Notes under the pieces: generated by a model
Seen by the model: only the letters and a program-made list of their open reading frames with translations
Told to the model about the DNA's origin: nothing
Database searches by the model: none
NCBI GenBank assembly: GCA_000438015.1
Contig: FR901603.1
Span: forward strand, 62,694-87,529
DNA from: Coraliomargarita sp. CAG:312
Lineage (GTDB): Bacteria > Verrucomicrobiota > Verrucomicrobiia > Opitutales > Intestinicryptomonadaceae
Direction: 5' to 3'
DNA: 24,836 bases
Part shown: positions 7,490 to 15,203 of the stretch, piece by piece
Layout of the letters: every line of letters begins with the position of its first letter
Position numbering within the stretch: the first letter of the stretch is position 1
Made by a program: the position numbers and the translations under genes

Positions 7490-9049
7490 ATGGCGGAATT
7501 TAAAAATAAAGTGAAAAAGAACTCTGCTTCTCCCAAAGGGAAAGGCTTGGTAGTCTCTGTTTTGCACGAAATAAGCAAAGCCGCAGTCCGCACAAAAGAT
7601 GTGGCTGCATTGTTGAGCGAAGTTTTGGACATTCTCCACGTCCAGATGAACTTAACCCGCGGAACCGTGACTTTGCGCAACGGAGATTTGCTGGTCATAA
7701 GGGCGTCGCATGGCCTCAGCGACGAGGAGCGCAAGAGGGGCGTTTACAGAATAGGCGAGGGCGTGACTGGAGATGTCGCCGCCCGCGGGGTATCGAGAAT
7801 AGTCGAAGACATATCTAAGAGCAAAGATTTTCTCAACCGCACTGGAAGCAGAAGCCTAAACTCAAAGACCGCCTTTTTGTGCGTTCCTATAATATTTAAT
7901 TCCAATGTTATTGGCACTCTTAGCATTGACCGGATAAATCCAGACGCCTATACCTTGCGACGCGACTTGCGCCTTCTTGAGACCATAGCAAACATTATTG
8001 CGGATTCCGTTTCCGTCCTATTTTTGGAGATGGAGGAAAATGAAAAGCTGAATATGGAAAACCGTCGTTTGCGCGACCGCATAGAGTCTGAACTGCGCCC
8101 TGAAAACGCCATAGGAAGCGGGGCAGCAATGATGAATGTTTACGAGCTTGTTGCGGCGGCGGGAAAATCTTCAGCGCATGTTTTGGTTCGCGGGGAGGTC
8201 GGAACGGGAAAGGATTTTATTGTGCGCGCAATTGCCAATTCACCAATGTGGCACGACAAGCCTTTGGAAATTTTGGACTGTTCGGCTATGAGCGACGCCC
8301 TTATAGACGAGACGCTGTTCGGTTCTGAACGAAAGAAATCTCTAACGGCTCTTGTGAAGAAAGCTGAGAATGGAATAGTATATTTGGACTCTATGGGATT
8401 GATAGGGCCAGCATTGCAGGTGAAGCTTCTGCACTTTCTGGAGACATCTGAATATAAGAGCCAGTGGGGCGAAAAAGTGTTTAAAAGTTCCGCTCGCATA
8501 ATAGCGTCCACATCCGGAGATTTGGAAACGCGGATACGCAGCGGGATTATGCGCCCTGATTTGTATTACAGGCTTTCTACCTTTACAATATCTATTCCGC
8601 CATTGCGCCAGCGCAAGCGCGATATCGCCCAGCTTGCGAAATTCTTTTTGGAGAAACACTCAAATCTGCGCGGAAAGAAGATAGCTGCAATATCGCATTC
8701 GGCCATGAATATGCTAACTTCATACAAGTGGCCCGGAAATGTCCGCGAGCTTGAAAACTGCATAGAGCGCGCCGTTATTATTGCGGCTTCCGACACTATT
8801 ACAGACTCGGATTTGCCGCCGTCGCTGCAAACGCCGCAGTCGACGAGCGCCCACAAGCTGAAAAATTTAAACAACATAGACTTTACCCGAGCCGTCGAGG
8901 ATTTTGAGCGCGAAATTATAATAGAAGCGCTTGCCGCCTCCGGCGGAAACGCAGCTGCAGCAGCCCGCCAAATAAACGTCACGAGGCGGATTTTGAACTA
9001 TAAGATTTCAAAGCTGGGAATAACGCCAAAATCTTTTAAGGGGCAATAG
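7490..9049 (+). CDS. GAF / AAA+ / Fis-type transcriptional regulator, NifA-like but with degenerate sigma-54 contact loop
   Basis: A 519-residue enhancer-binding-protein-like regulator. Residues about 20-175 form a GAF sensor domain; about 205-445 form the AAA+ domain with Walker A GEVGTGKD (235-242), sensor/arginine region MRPDLYYRLSTF (354-365), PPLRQRKRDIAQ and WPGNVRELEN (414-423); about 470-510 form a Fis-type helix-turn-helix (GGNAAAAARQINVTRRILNYKI). Its layout is that of NifA. Two key features are altered: where family members have LFGHEKGAFTGA, this protein has LFGSERKKSLTA with a shorter following loop, and Walker B is GIVYLDS rather than LFLDE. It may therefore not activate sigma-54 polymerase in the standard way. 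AGGCGGA lies about 15 bases before the ATG. Its 3' end overlaps the convergent MFS gene by 14 bases. Confidence 0.9.
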   Translation: MAEFKNKVKKNSASPKGKGLVVSVLHEISKAAVRTKDVAALLSEVLDILHVQMNLTRGTVTLRNGDLLVIRASHGLSDEERKRGVYRIGEGVTGDVAARGVSRIVEDISKSKDFLNRTGSRSLNSKTAFLCVPIIFNSNVIGTLSIDRINPDAYTLRRDLRLLETIANIIADSVSVLFLEMEENEKLNMENRRLRDRIESELRPENAIGSGAAMMNVYELVAAAGKSSAHVLVRGEVGTGKDFIVRAIANSPMWHDKPLEILDCSAMSDALIDETLFGSERKKSLTALVKKAENGIVYLDSMGLIGPALQVKLLHFLETSEYKSQWGEKVFKSSARIIASTSGDLETRIRSGIMRPDLYYRLSTFTISIPPLRQRKRDIAQLAKFFLEKHSNLRGKKIAAISHSAMNMLTSYKWPGNVRELENCIERAVIIAASDTITDSDLPPSLQTPQSTSAHKLKNLNNIDFTRAVEDFEREIIIEALAASGGNAAAAARQINVTRRILNYKISKLGITPKSFKGQ

Positions 9050-10307
9050 TTTTATCCTGCGCTTTATGCGCATGCGTTTTCCAGTCGCAAAGCGCCAGCG
9101 AGGCTGCGCAAAGAGCCGCGCATGCTGCAAGGCAGAATGTGTTTGATACAGCCACCAAAACTCCGCATGCAACAAGCCCTATTCCTACCGTAAGGCCCCA
9201 AAGCGACGACATTACGCTCAGTATCCATCCGCGCTTTTCTTCTTCGCAGCTTTCCGATAGAATCGCCAAAACCACATAGTACGAAAGCATAAATCCCAGC
9301 GCTTGAATTGCCGCAACCGACCAAATCCATTCTCCAAGAGATTCAAAAAGCGGAATTGCGCATCCGGCCGTCGCCATAAAAAGCGAAAATTTCAACGCCG
9401 CGGTTTTCGATATTTTTGAAATCATTGCCGGCCCTATCCACGCGAATACGATTCCACCGCATGCACCCTGCAGAGACATGAACCAGGCTATATCTTTTAC
9501 TCCAAATTCGAAGCTTTGCGCAAGGACTAGAGGTATGAGAGCGGTAAAGCAGCCGCTTGCGACTTCGCTTAGTATGAAAATTAAAAGCAGGCGGCGTATT
9601 TTTTCAGATCGGCGCAGCGTTAGGATGTCTCCCAGCCCTGCGAGCCAGTTGAAGCGCGCAAGCTCTCCGCGTATTTTGCGCATTTTTCCCTGCATAGATT
9701 TTGCGAGAACAGCAACCATTAAGACAAAAGCCGCCGCGGTTGCGAAAAACGGCATGCTCCATGCCAATTGGGACGACGATTCATTTATAAAAAGGGCGGC
9801 GAATGCGGGGCCGGCTATAAATCCAACGCTCATTGCAAGCAGAGTTGCTCCGAGATAGAAATTTTTTTGCTTCTCAGTGGAACACCGGTCAAGAAGAGCC
9901 GCTTGAATTGCCCCGTCGATTCCCGCCGTGGCTCCAACCAGCGCCCGCCCCAACAAAAACATGCATACGCTGAGAATTTCCATTCCGACCCCCTGTAGAA
10001 GCGATCCTGCTATGGTTCCTGCAAGCGCGTAAATTAAAACCGGCTTTCTGCCTATTTTATCGGATAGAGCGCCCAAAATAGGCGCGCAAAAAAAGACAGC
10101 CACTGGATAAACCGCCAATGATATTCCATAGCATAGTTTATGGATTTCCGCGGAAAAACCGGGAAGCATATCGTGGGCCGCGGAAACAGGCGTGGCGAGC
10201 GTCGGGGCTAGAATGGGTATTACCATGCTTTCGCATGCCAAGTGGAAAAACAATACGCCCAATAGGGGAATAGAGTACCAGGGGGATATTATGTGCTTTT
10301 TTTCCAT
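9036..10307 (-). CDS. Major facilitator superfamily transporter (DHA1/TetA-like)
   Basis: A 12-helix inner-membrane secondary transporter. From the ATG at 10307 it is 423 residues (an in-frame TTG at 10328 would add 7). The hydrophobic segments alternate with short loops, and the cytoplasmic loop between helices 2 and 3 carries the MFS motif A as GALSDKIGRKPVL. LGRALVGATAG matches motif B in helix 4. A longer central loop (KSMQGKMRKIRGELARFNW) separates the two six-helix halves. The sequence resembles drug:H+ antiporters of the TetA/DHA1 type, but the substrate cannot be assigned. Its 3' end overlaps the end of the regulator gene by 14 bases on the opposite strand. No Shine-Dalgarno is evident. 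Confidence 0.9.
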   Translation of the reverse strand: MEKKHIISPWYSIPLLGVLFFHLACESMVIPILAPTLATPVSAAHDMLPGFSAEIHKLCYGISLAVYPVAVFFCAPILGALSDKIGRKPVLIYALAGTIAGSLLQGVGMEILSVCMFLLGRALVGATAGIDGAIQAALLDRCSTEKQKNFYLGATLLAMSVGFIAGPAFAALFINESSSQLAWSMPFFATAAAFVLMVAVLAKSMQGKMRKIRGELARFNWLAGLGDILTLRRSEKIRRLLLIFILSEVASGCFTALIPLVLAQSFEFGVKDIAWFMSLQGACGGIVFAWIGPAMISKISKTAALKFSLFMATAGCAIPLFESLGEWIWSVAAIQALGFMLSYYVVLAILSESCEEEKRGWILSVMSSLWGLTVGIGLVACGVLVAVSNTFCLAACAALCAASLALCDWKTHAHKAQDKTIAP

Positions 10308-10459
10308 AATATTTAAGGGCTGGGACAATTAAGGATTTTTTAACAAATTATTGATGAGCTCTTTTATATGGTATCGTTTGGGGATTTATATATTTGGATG
10401 GTGCAGGTTCGGACAAATCTTTTCGGCTATAACAGGCTTTCCCGCGCCTGCGAAAAGTT

Positions 10460-10494
10460 AAAAAAAGACGAACGCTCCTGTTTGAGAGCGTTCG
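10460..10494 (-). terminator. Rho-independent terminator of the outer-membrane protein gene
   Basis: CGAACGCTC (10469-10477) pairs perfectly with GAGCGTTCG (10486-10494); on the minus strand the stem is followed by a T run (10460-10466). It starts 23 bases past the stop codon at 10517. Confidence 0.88.
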
Positions 10495-10516
10495 CCGAGT
10501 GAAATATACCGGGGGC

Positions 10517-11344
10517 CTAGAAGCCAAAAGATACTTTTGCCCCGTACCAGAAGTTCTGTCTGGGATTGATTTGATAAGACGGGTCGTCGGCGTTGTTCCC
10601 GAATGCCTGCGAGTAGCGGGCTCCCGCGCTTAAAGTGCAATATTCGGTGATTGCGTACGCAACGTCGATGCTTGCGCCCCAATACCAGTAAGTGCAGCCG
10701 ACGTCGTCTCCGCCTGTGTCTCCGTTCTTCCTGCCGGCCGTGGCATAGCCGAAGTAAACGTTCGCGGGCATTGTAAGCTTTTCCCATCCCATTAGCCAGG
10801 AACCTACCGGAGTGTCGTATCCGATGGAGGCCTCAACCACTTGCTGTTCGAGAATCCAGTTGTAGAAATAATATACGGATGGATTAAGGTTGATGCCGTC
10901 GAGATATGCCGAAGTGTCGAGGGAAATTCCAACATAAACTTCCATATCGCGCGAAAGGTCTCCCGAAGCCTTGTCGTATGACGGATACCAATAATAGAGA
11001 TAGCCTACATCCAAACGCAGCGACTTGTATGTATAGGACGCCCCCGCGTTAAAGTCTATTTCCTGAAGGCCGTCGTCAGTGCCGTAGAGAGGGGTGTTTG
11101 CCCATGCGCCTCCGTAGAGGTCGAAACCGGCTATCGTGTAGCCTACTTCTACTTCGGGTTGAATAGAATAGTTAGCCAATTTTTCCGCGCGGAAAACGTA
11201 GGCGGATTCAAAGCCCACAGAAGCCGAAACGCTAACGTAATCGACGCTCGGATTCTTTAGGCTGTCCAATGGGAACTGGCCGTCTTGTGAGTATGCGGCG
11301 CAAGACGCGGCTATCGCCGCAAGGCTTATGATAGTTTTTTTCAT
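10517..11344 (-). CDS. Secreted outer-membrane beta-barrel protein of unrecognised family
   Basis: From the ATG at 11344 the product is 275 residues with a clear Sec signal peptide (MKKTIISLAAIAASCAAYSQ) likely cut near residue 19-20; an in-frame start 26 codons upstream would spoil this signal, so it is rejected. The mature part is rich in Tyr, Gly and aromatic residues in alternating patterns (VSVSASVGFESAYVF; GYLYYWYPSYD; WYWGASIDVAYAI) and ends in a C-terminal Phe (KVSFGF), the usual signature of BAM-assembled outer-membrane barrels. Roughly 12 strands would fit the length. It resembles the gcw_chp (TIGR02001) type of hypothetical barrels, but I cannot be sure of the family. It has its own terminator and is probably transcribed alone. 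Confidence 0.82.
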   Translation of the reverse strand: MKKTIISLAAIAASCAAYSQDGQFPLDSLKNPSVDYVSVSASVGFESAYVFRAEKLANYSIQPEVEVGYTIAGFDLYGGAWANTPLYGTDDGLQEIDFNAGASYTYKSLRLDVGYLYYWYPSYDKASGDLSRDMEVYVGISLDTSAYLDGINLNPSVYYFYNWILEQQVVEASIGYDTPVGSWLMGWEKLTMPANVYFGYATAGRKNGDTGGDDVGCTYWYWGASIDVAYAITEYCTLSAGARYSQAFGNNADDPSYQINPRQNFWYGAKVSFGF

Positions 11345-11578
11345 TTTTGTAGTATTGTTAGTTAAGATTTTTGAGGGAAAGGATTCCCGGAAACCATTTA
11401 AGGCTCCGAAAATGCACAGCATATTACTGCTATTTTATGAGTCTTTCGAGTTTTTTATCGCATGCCATAATACAATTTACGCAATAAGAAACGCGCCAAA
11501 CCCGGAACAGCAGCACCGATTCCAAATCTCAAACGCTGGAACTTTTTCAAGACTTCTCAATTTTAAAAAAAAGTCAAG

Positions 11579-12997
11579 CTAGTATCTGTAATTTTCGGGC
11601 TTATACGGACCTTCGACTTTTACTCCGATATAGTCGGCCTGTTTTTTTGTCAGTTTTGTAAGTTTTGCGCCAAGCTTCTGCAAGTGAAGGCGCGCGACTT
11701 CTTCGTCGAGGACTTTGGGCAGCATATACACTTTGTTTTCGTATTTGCCGCGGTTTTTCCACAGGTCTATTTGTGCCAGCGTCTGGTTTGAGAATGAGTT
11801 GCTCATCACAAACGACGGATGTCCCGTCGCGCAGCCGAGATTTACAAGTCTTCCCTCGGCTAAAAGAAATATCGAGTTGCCTTTGGGGAATGTATACTTG
11901 TCTACTTGCGGCTTTATGTTTGTGCGCTTGATTTTTGGGAAAGACTGGAGCTTTGCAACTTGGATTTCGCTGTCGAAATGCCCTATATTGCAAAGTATTG
12001 CCTGGTCTTTCATCCGCTTCATATGGTCTATGGTTATGATGTCGCAGTTGCCGGTTGTGGTGACGTATATGTCGGCTATAGGCAGTGCGTCTTCGACTGT
12101 GACAACGCGGTAGCCTTCCATGGCAGCCTGAAGCGCGCAAATTGGGTCTATCTCAGAAACGAGAATTGTGGCACCCAGCCCTTTGAGCGCCTGGACGCAG
12201 CCTTTGCCGACATCGCCGTACCCGCATACCAGGGCGACTTTCCCGGCTACCATAACGTCGGTGGCTCTCTTGATGCCGTCAACAAGAGATTCCCTGCATC
12301 CGTAGACGTTGTCAAATTTGCTTTTTGTCACGGAGTCGTTAACGTTAAAGGCGGGGAAGAGCAGCTTGCCTTCGTTCATTCTCTGATAGAGCCGATGGAC
12401 GCCTGTAGTCGTTTCCTCGGAAACTCCGGCGACATCTTTTACCACCTTGTGCCAATGGCTCTTGTCTTGCTTGTAAATTTTCTTCAGCAAATTCTTTATG
12501 ACTTCCTCTTCGCGGGATTCTGACTTGCCGTAAACCCATTTATCGCCTTCTTCCAGCTCATACCCTTTGTGTATGAGCAAAGTGGCGTCGCCGCCGTCGT
12601 CCACAATCAGCTGGGGACCTTTGCCATCGTTCCAAGTGAGGGCTTTGTATGTGCATTCCCAATATTCTTCCAGCGACTCGCCCTTCCATGCGAATACGGG
12701 AATCCCGGCCTTGGCTATTGCCGCCGCTGCATGGTCTTGGGTTGAAAATATGTTGCAGCTAGCCCAGCGAACGTCGGCTCCCAAAGCCTTGAGCGTTTCT
12801 ATAAGCACAGCCGTCTGGATTGTCATATGCAAAGAGCCGCTTATGCGGACGCCTTTTAGGGGCTTTTGCTTGGCGTATTTCTCGCGTATGGCGATGAGTC
12901 CGGGCATCTCGTGCTCGGCTATGTCGAGCTCTTTTCTGCCCCAGTCGGCGAGTTTTATGTCTGCGATTTTATAGTCGTTTTTTATTTTCTTTGCCAT
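11579..12997 (-). CDS. ahcY: Adenosylhomocysteinase (S-adenosyl-L-homocysteine hydrolase)
   Basis: Hydrolyses S-adenosylhomocysteine, the by-product of methyltransferases, to adenosine and homocysteine. From the ATG at 12997 (MAKKIKNDYKIADIKLADWG) the product is 472 residues, the normal length for the bacterial long form with an extra helical insert (about 155-195). Substrate-domain motifs SGSLHMTIQTAVLIETL and CNIFSTQDHAAAAI are intact, as is the NAD-binding GYGDVGKG at 259-266. The C-terminus ends in KPENYRY, which matches the conserved tail that reaches the NAD site of the neighbouring subunit. The frame is open 17 codons further upstream, but that stretch is not conserved. No Shine-Dalgarno. 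It lies downstream of metK on the same strand, so two enzymes of the SAM cycle are clustered, although a hairpin separates them. Confidence 0.97.
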   Translation of the reverse strand: MAKKIKNDYKIADIKLADWGRKELDIAEHEMPGLIAIREKYAKQKPLKGVRISGSLHMTIQTAVLIETLKALGADVRWASCNIFSTQDHAAAAIAKAGIPVFAWKGESLEEYWECTYKALTWNDGKGPQLIVDDGGDATLLIHKGYELEEGDKWVYGKSESREEEVIKNLLKKIYKQDKSHWHKVVKDVAGVSEETTTGVHRLYQRMNEGKLLFPAFNVNDSVTKSKFDNVYGCRESLVDGIKRATDVMVAGKVALVCGYGDVGKGCVQALKGLGATILVSEIDPICALQAAMEGYRVVTVEDALPIADIYVTTTGNCDIITIDHMKRMKDQAILCNIGHFDSEIQVAKLQSFPKIKRTNIKPQVDKYTFPKGNSIFLLAEGRLVNLGCATGHPSFVMSNSFSNQTLAQIDLWKNRGKYENKVYMLPKVLDEEVARLHLQKLGAKLTKLTKKQADYIGVKVEGPYKPENYRY

Positions 12998-13112
12998 ATG
13001 TAAATGAAATAGTTTTTTAATTCTTTTTTGATGTTTCGGCTTCCCCAAATTTGCAATCTGCAGGCGGCGGTTTTGTTGCCGGGCGTTTTTTTTGCAGGGT
13101 TCCTATTTAAAC

Positions 13113-13143
13113 GCGAAGCCGCATTTGACTAATGCGACTTCGC
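13113..13143 (-). terminator. Hairpin between metK and ahcY (probable metK terminator)
   Basis: GCGAAGCCGCATT (13113-13125) pairs with AATGCGACTTCGC (13131-13143): 13 base pairs with one G-U and a 5-base loop. It lies 22 bases past the metK stop codon. The minus-strand sequence after it is only GTTTAAAT, so it may be a weak terminator or an RNA-stabilising hairpin that lets some transcription reach ahcY. Confidence 0.65.
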
Positions 13144-13165
13144 CCCATTTGTTGAAAACCAAAGG

Positions 13166-14341
13166 TTATTTTGACTTCGAAACGGCTTTTTTTAGATCTT
13201 CTACCTTGTTCAGCTGTTCCCATGGAAGATCGGACTTCGTAAAGTGCCCGTAATTGGTTGTCTTGCGGTATATAGGCTGAAGCAGATTCAGCTCTTTTAC
13301 GATGTCCGCCGGCTTGAAGCTGAAAACTTTGCGGACAGCCTTTTCAATTTCGGCTTCCGGAAGTTTTGCAGTTCCAAAAGTGTCGATGGCTATGCTCAGC
13401 GGCTGGGGATAGCCTATCGCATAGGCAACCTGAAGCTCGCATTTGTCTGCCAATCCCGCCGCAACTATGTTTTTTGCGACCCATCTGCACATATAAGCCG
13501 CTGAACGGTCCACTTTGCTGGGGTCTTTGCCTGAGAACGCCCCGCCTCCGTGGCGCCCGTAGCCGCCGTAGCTGTCCACTATTATCTTCCTTCCTGTTAG
13601 ACCGGAATCTCCTTGGGGACCGCCGACTACAAAGTTTCCAGTCGGATTTATGAGGAACTTGGTTTTAGGGGTTAGAAGCTTTTTGGGAAGAACTTTTTTT
13701 ATTACTTTCTCTATAATGTATTTTGCGATTGTGTCGTGGTCGACCCCGTCGGCGTGCTGCGTGGATACAACGACATTTTCTATATACGCAGGCTTTCCGT
13801 TTTCATATGCGATCGCAACTTGGCTTTTGCAGTCGGGGCGCAGCCATTTTGGCCCTTTGCCTTTGCGCTGCCTTGCAAGCTCCGTTAAAATTCTATGGGC
13901 GAACATAATTGCCGAAGGCATGTATTCCGGAGTTTCGTTCGTGGCGTATCCGAACATTATTCCCTGGTCTCCGGCTCCTTGTTCGGCTGTTTCTTTCCCT
14001 TTGGCTTTGCGGGCGTCAACGCCTTGGGCTATGTCTGGAGACTGTTTTGTAAGGAGGTTGGAAACAAAAACTTTATCGGCGTGGAAAACATCGTCGTCGT
14101 TGACGTATCCTATTTCCCTTATCGCTTTGCGGACTATTTTCTCGTAATCGAGATTCGCCTTTGTGGTGATTTCTCCGGCTATTACAACGCAATTGCTTTT
14201 AACAAGCGTTTCGCACGCAACGCGGCTGAACTTGTCCTGCTCAAGGCATGCGTCGAGAACGCTGTCGGAAATATAGTCGGCTACTTTGTCGGGGTGTCCT
14301 TCGCCAACCGACTCTGACGAGAATACATAATTGTTTATCAT
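13166..14341 (-). CDS. metK: S-adenosylmethionine synthase (methionine adenosyltransferase)
   Basis: Makes S-adenosylmethionine from ATP and methionine. The 391-residue product has full-length three-domain organisation: the N-terminal SESVGEGHPDKVAD (8-22) with the ATP-site histidine, the signature GAGDQGIMFGYA at 122-133, and GGGAFSGKDPSKVDRSAAY at 265-283, which holds the phosphate-binding loop and catalytic lysines. The ATG at 14341 (MINNYVFSSE) is the only sensible start. The 5' leader contains a compact RNA fold, annotated separately, and no Shine-Dalgarno. It is divergent from ilvN and upstream of ahcY. Confidence 0.98.
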   Translation of the reverse strand: MINNYVFSSESVGEGHPDKVADYISDSVLDACLEQDKFSRVACETLVKSNCVVIAGEITTKANLDYEKIVRKAIREIGYVNDDDVFHADKVFVSNLLTKQSPDIAQGVDARKAKGKETAEQGAGDQGIMFGYATNETPEYMPSAIMFAHRILTELARQRKGKGPKWLRPDCKSQVAIAYENGKPAYIENVVVSTQHADGVDHDTIAKYIIEKVIKKVLPKKLLTPKTKFLINPTGNFVVGGPQGDSGLTGRKIIVDSYGGYGRHGGGAFSGKDPSKVDRSAAYMCRWVAKNIVAAGLADKCELQVAYAIGYPQPLSIAIDTFGTAKLPEAEIEKAVRKVFSFKPADIVKELNLLQPIYRKTTNYGHFTKSDLPWEQLNKVEDLKKAVSKSK

Positions 14342-14385
14342 AAGCGGTCGATATTGTTTTTTTTATTTTTGCTTTCAAGCAAATA

Positions 14386-14449
14386 ATGTCGGCTGAAAAA
14401 ACTAGCGCTTTTGGATTCCTGAGCGAATTAGGCATCCGCCGCCGAACAT
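14386..14449 (-). ncRNA. Candidate structured leader RNA of metK (unclassified; possible cis-regulatory element)
   Basis: Read on the minus strand, ATGTTCGGC (14449-14441) can pair with GCCGACAT (14393-14386) as 8 base pairs with one bulged T. Inside it is a hairpin GGAT-G-CCT / AGG-A-ATCC (14437-14413), with a single G/A mismatch and a 9-base loop. The loop CGCT (14425-14422) can pair with AGCG just downstream (14409-14406), an H-type pseudoknot. It ends 44 bases before the metK ATG. It does not match the SAM-I, SAM-II/V or SAH riboswitch consensus as I know them. Pairing was found by eye; conservation is untested. Confidence 0.3.
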
Positions 14450-14630
14450 ATCTTGCTGCTGATTCGGGTTTCCCTTGGATTGGATAAAAGATGGGACAAG
14501 CGTTTTTTTTTAGAAGTTCTCAAAAAAAACTTGCAATAAAGCAATAAAGGGAAAATATACAAAATTTTAATTCACGCCGTTGCGCGCATTTTCAAGCTTA
14601 AGCTTCGGCGGGATAAATGTCGTTTGAGCA

Positions 14631-15137
14631 ATGAACCATACAATATCAGCACTCGTGGAAAACAAATTCGGCGTTCTCGCAAGGGTCGCCGGAATGTTCA
14701 GCGGCAGGGGGTTTAATATTGAGACTCTCAATGTCGGGCCCATCTGCGGAAAGAAGTATTCTCGCATAACCGTGACAGTAAAGGACGGCGGAAACAGCGT
14801 TGACCAGTGCGTTAAGCAGCTCAACAAACTTGTGAACGTCATAGACGTAAAAGACTTTTCCAAACTCGACGCGTTTGTCGCACGCGAACTTATCTTGGTA
14901 AAGGTAAAGGCAACCCGTACGACTCGTTCGGAAATCGTGCAGGTGGCGGATTTATTCCGCGCAAAGGTTATCGACGTCGACAGCTCTTCCCTCATAATCG
15001 AATGCACCGGCAATCCAAATAAGATGAAAGCATTCATCGGAATGATAACTCCTTTTGGGATTATCGATATGGCTCGTACCGGAAATGTCGCGTTGGAGCG
15101 CGGCTCTGCCTCCGATAATGGCGACGAAGAAGGCTAA
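14631..15137 (+). CDS. ilvN: Acetolactate synthase small (regulatory) subunit
   Basis: Regulatory subunit of acetohydroxyacid synthase, the first common enzyme of valine, leucine and isoleucine synthesis. It binds valine through its ACT domain and modulates the catalytic subunit. The 168-residue product begins MNHTISALVENKFGVLARVAGMFSGRGFNIETLNVGP, the hallmark ACT-domain start; the rest (about 80-160) is the ACT-like C-terminal domain with TRSEIVQVADLFRAKVIDV and ECTGNPNKM. It ends in an acidic tail. The catalytic subunit gene (ilvB) is not in this window, although it commonly lies directly upstream of ilvN. It is followed 66 bases later by ilvC on the same strand, so the two probably form an operon. 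No Shine-Dalgarno is visible before the ATG. Confidence 0.95.
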   Translation: MNHTISALVENKFGVLARVAGMFSGRGFNIETLNVGPICGKKYSRITVTVKDGGNSVDQCVKQLNKLVNVIDVKDFSKLDAFVARELILVKVKATRTTRSEIVQVADLFRAKVIDVDSSSLIIECTGNPNKMKAFIGMITPFGIIDMARTGNVALERGSASDNGDEEG

Positions 15138-15203
15138 TGTTGCGGGCGCGGTTTTTTTGAATTTGCACCGCTTTAGATATAACAACCAACAATAGTAAAG
15201 AAA

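Noticed and set aside
11906..12523. Long open frame (205 codons) antisense to ahcY
   Set aside because: It mirrors the conserved ahcY coding sequence and shows no protein family features.
13071..13086. CCCGGCAAC-like stretch on the minus strand upstream of ahcY, reminiscent of a SAM-I riboswitch
   Set aside because: Only this short block matches. The kink-turn, the P1 pairing and the other conserved blocks of SAM-I are missing, and it also lacks the conserved pieces of the SAH riboswitch.
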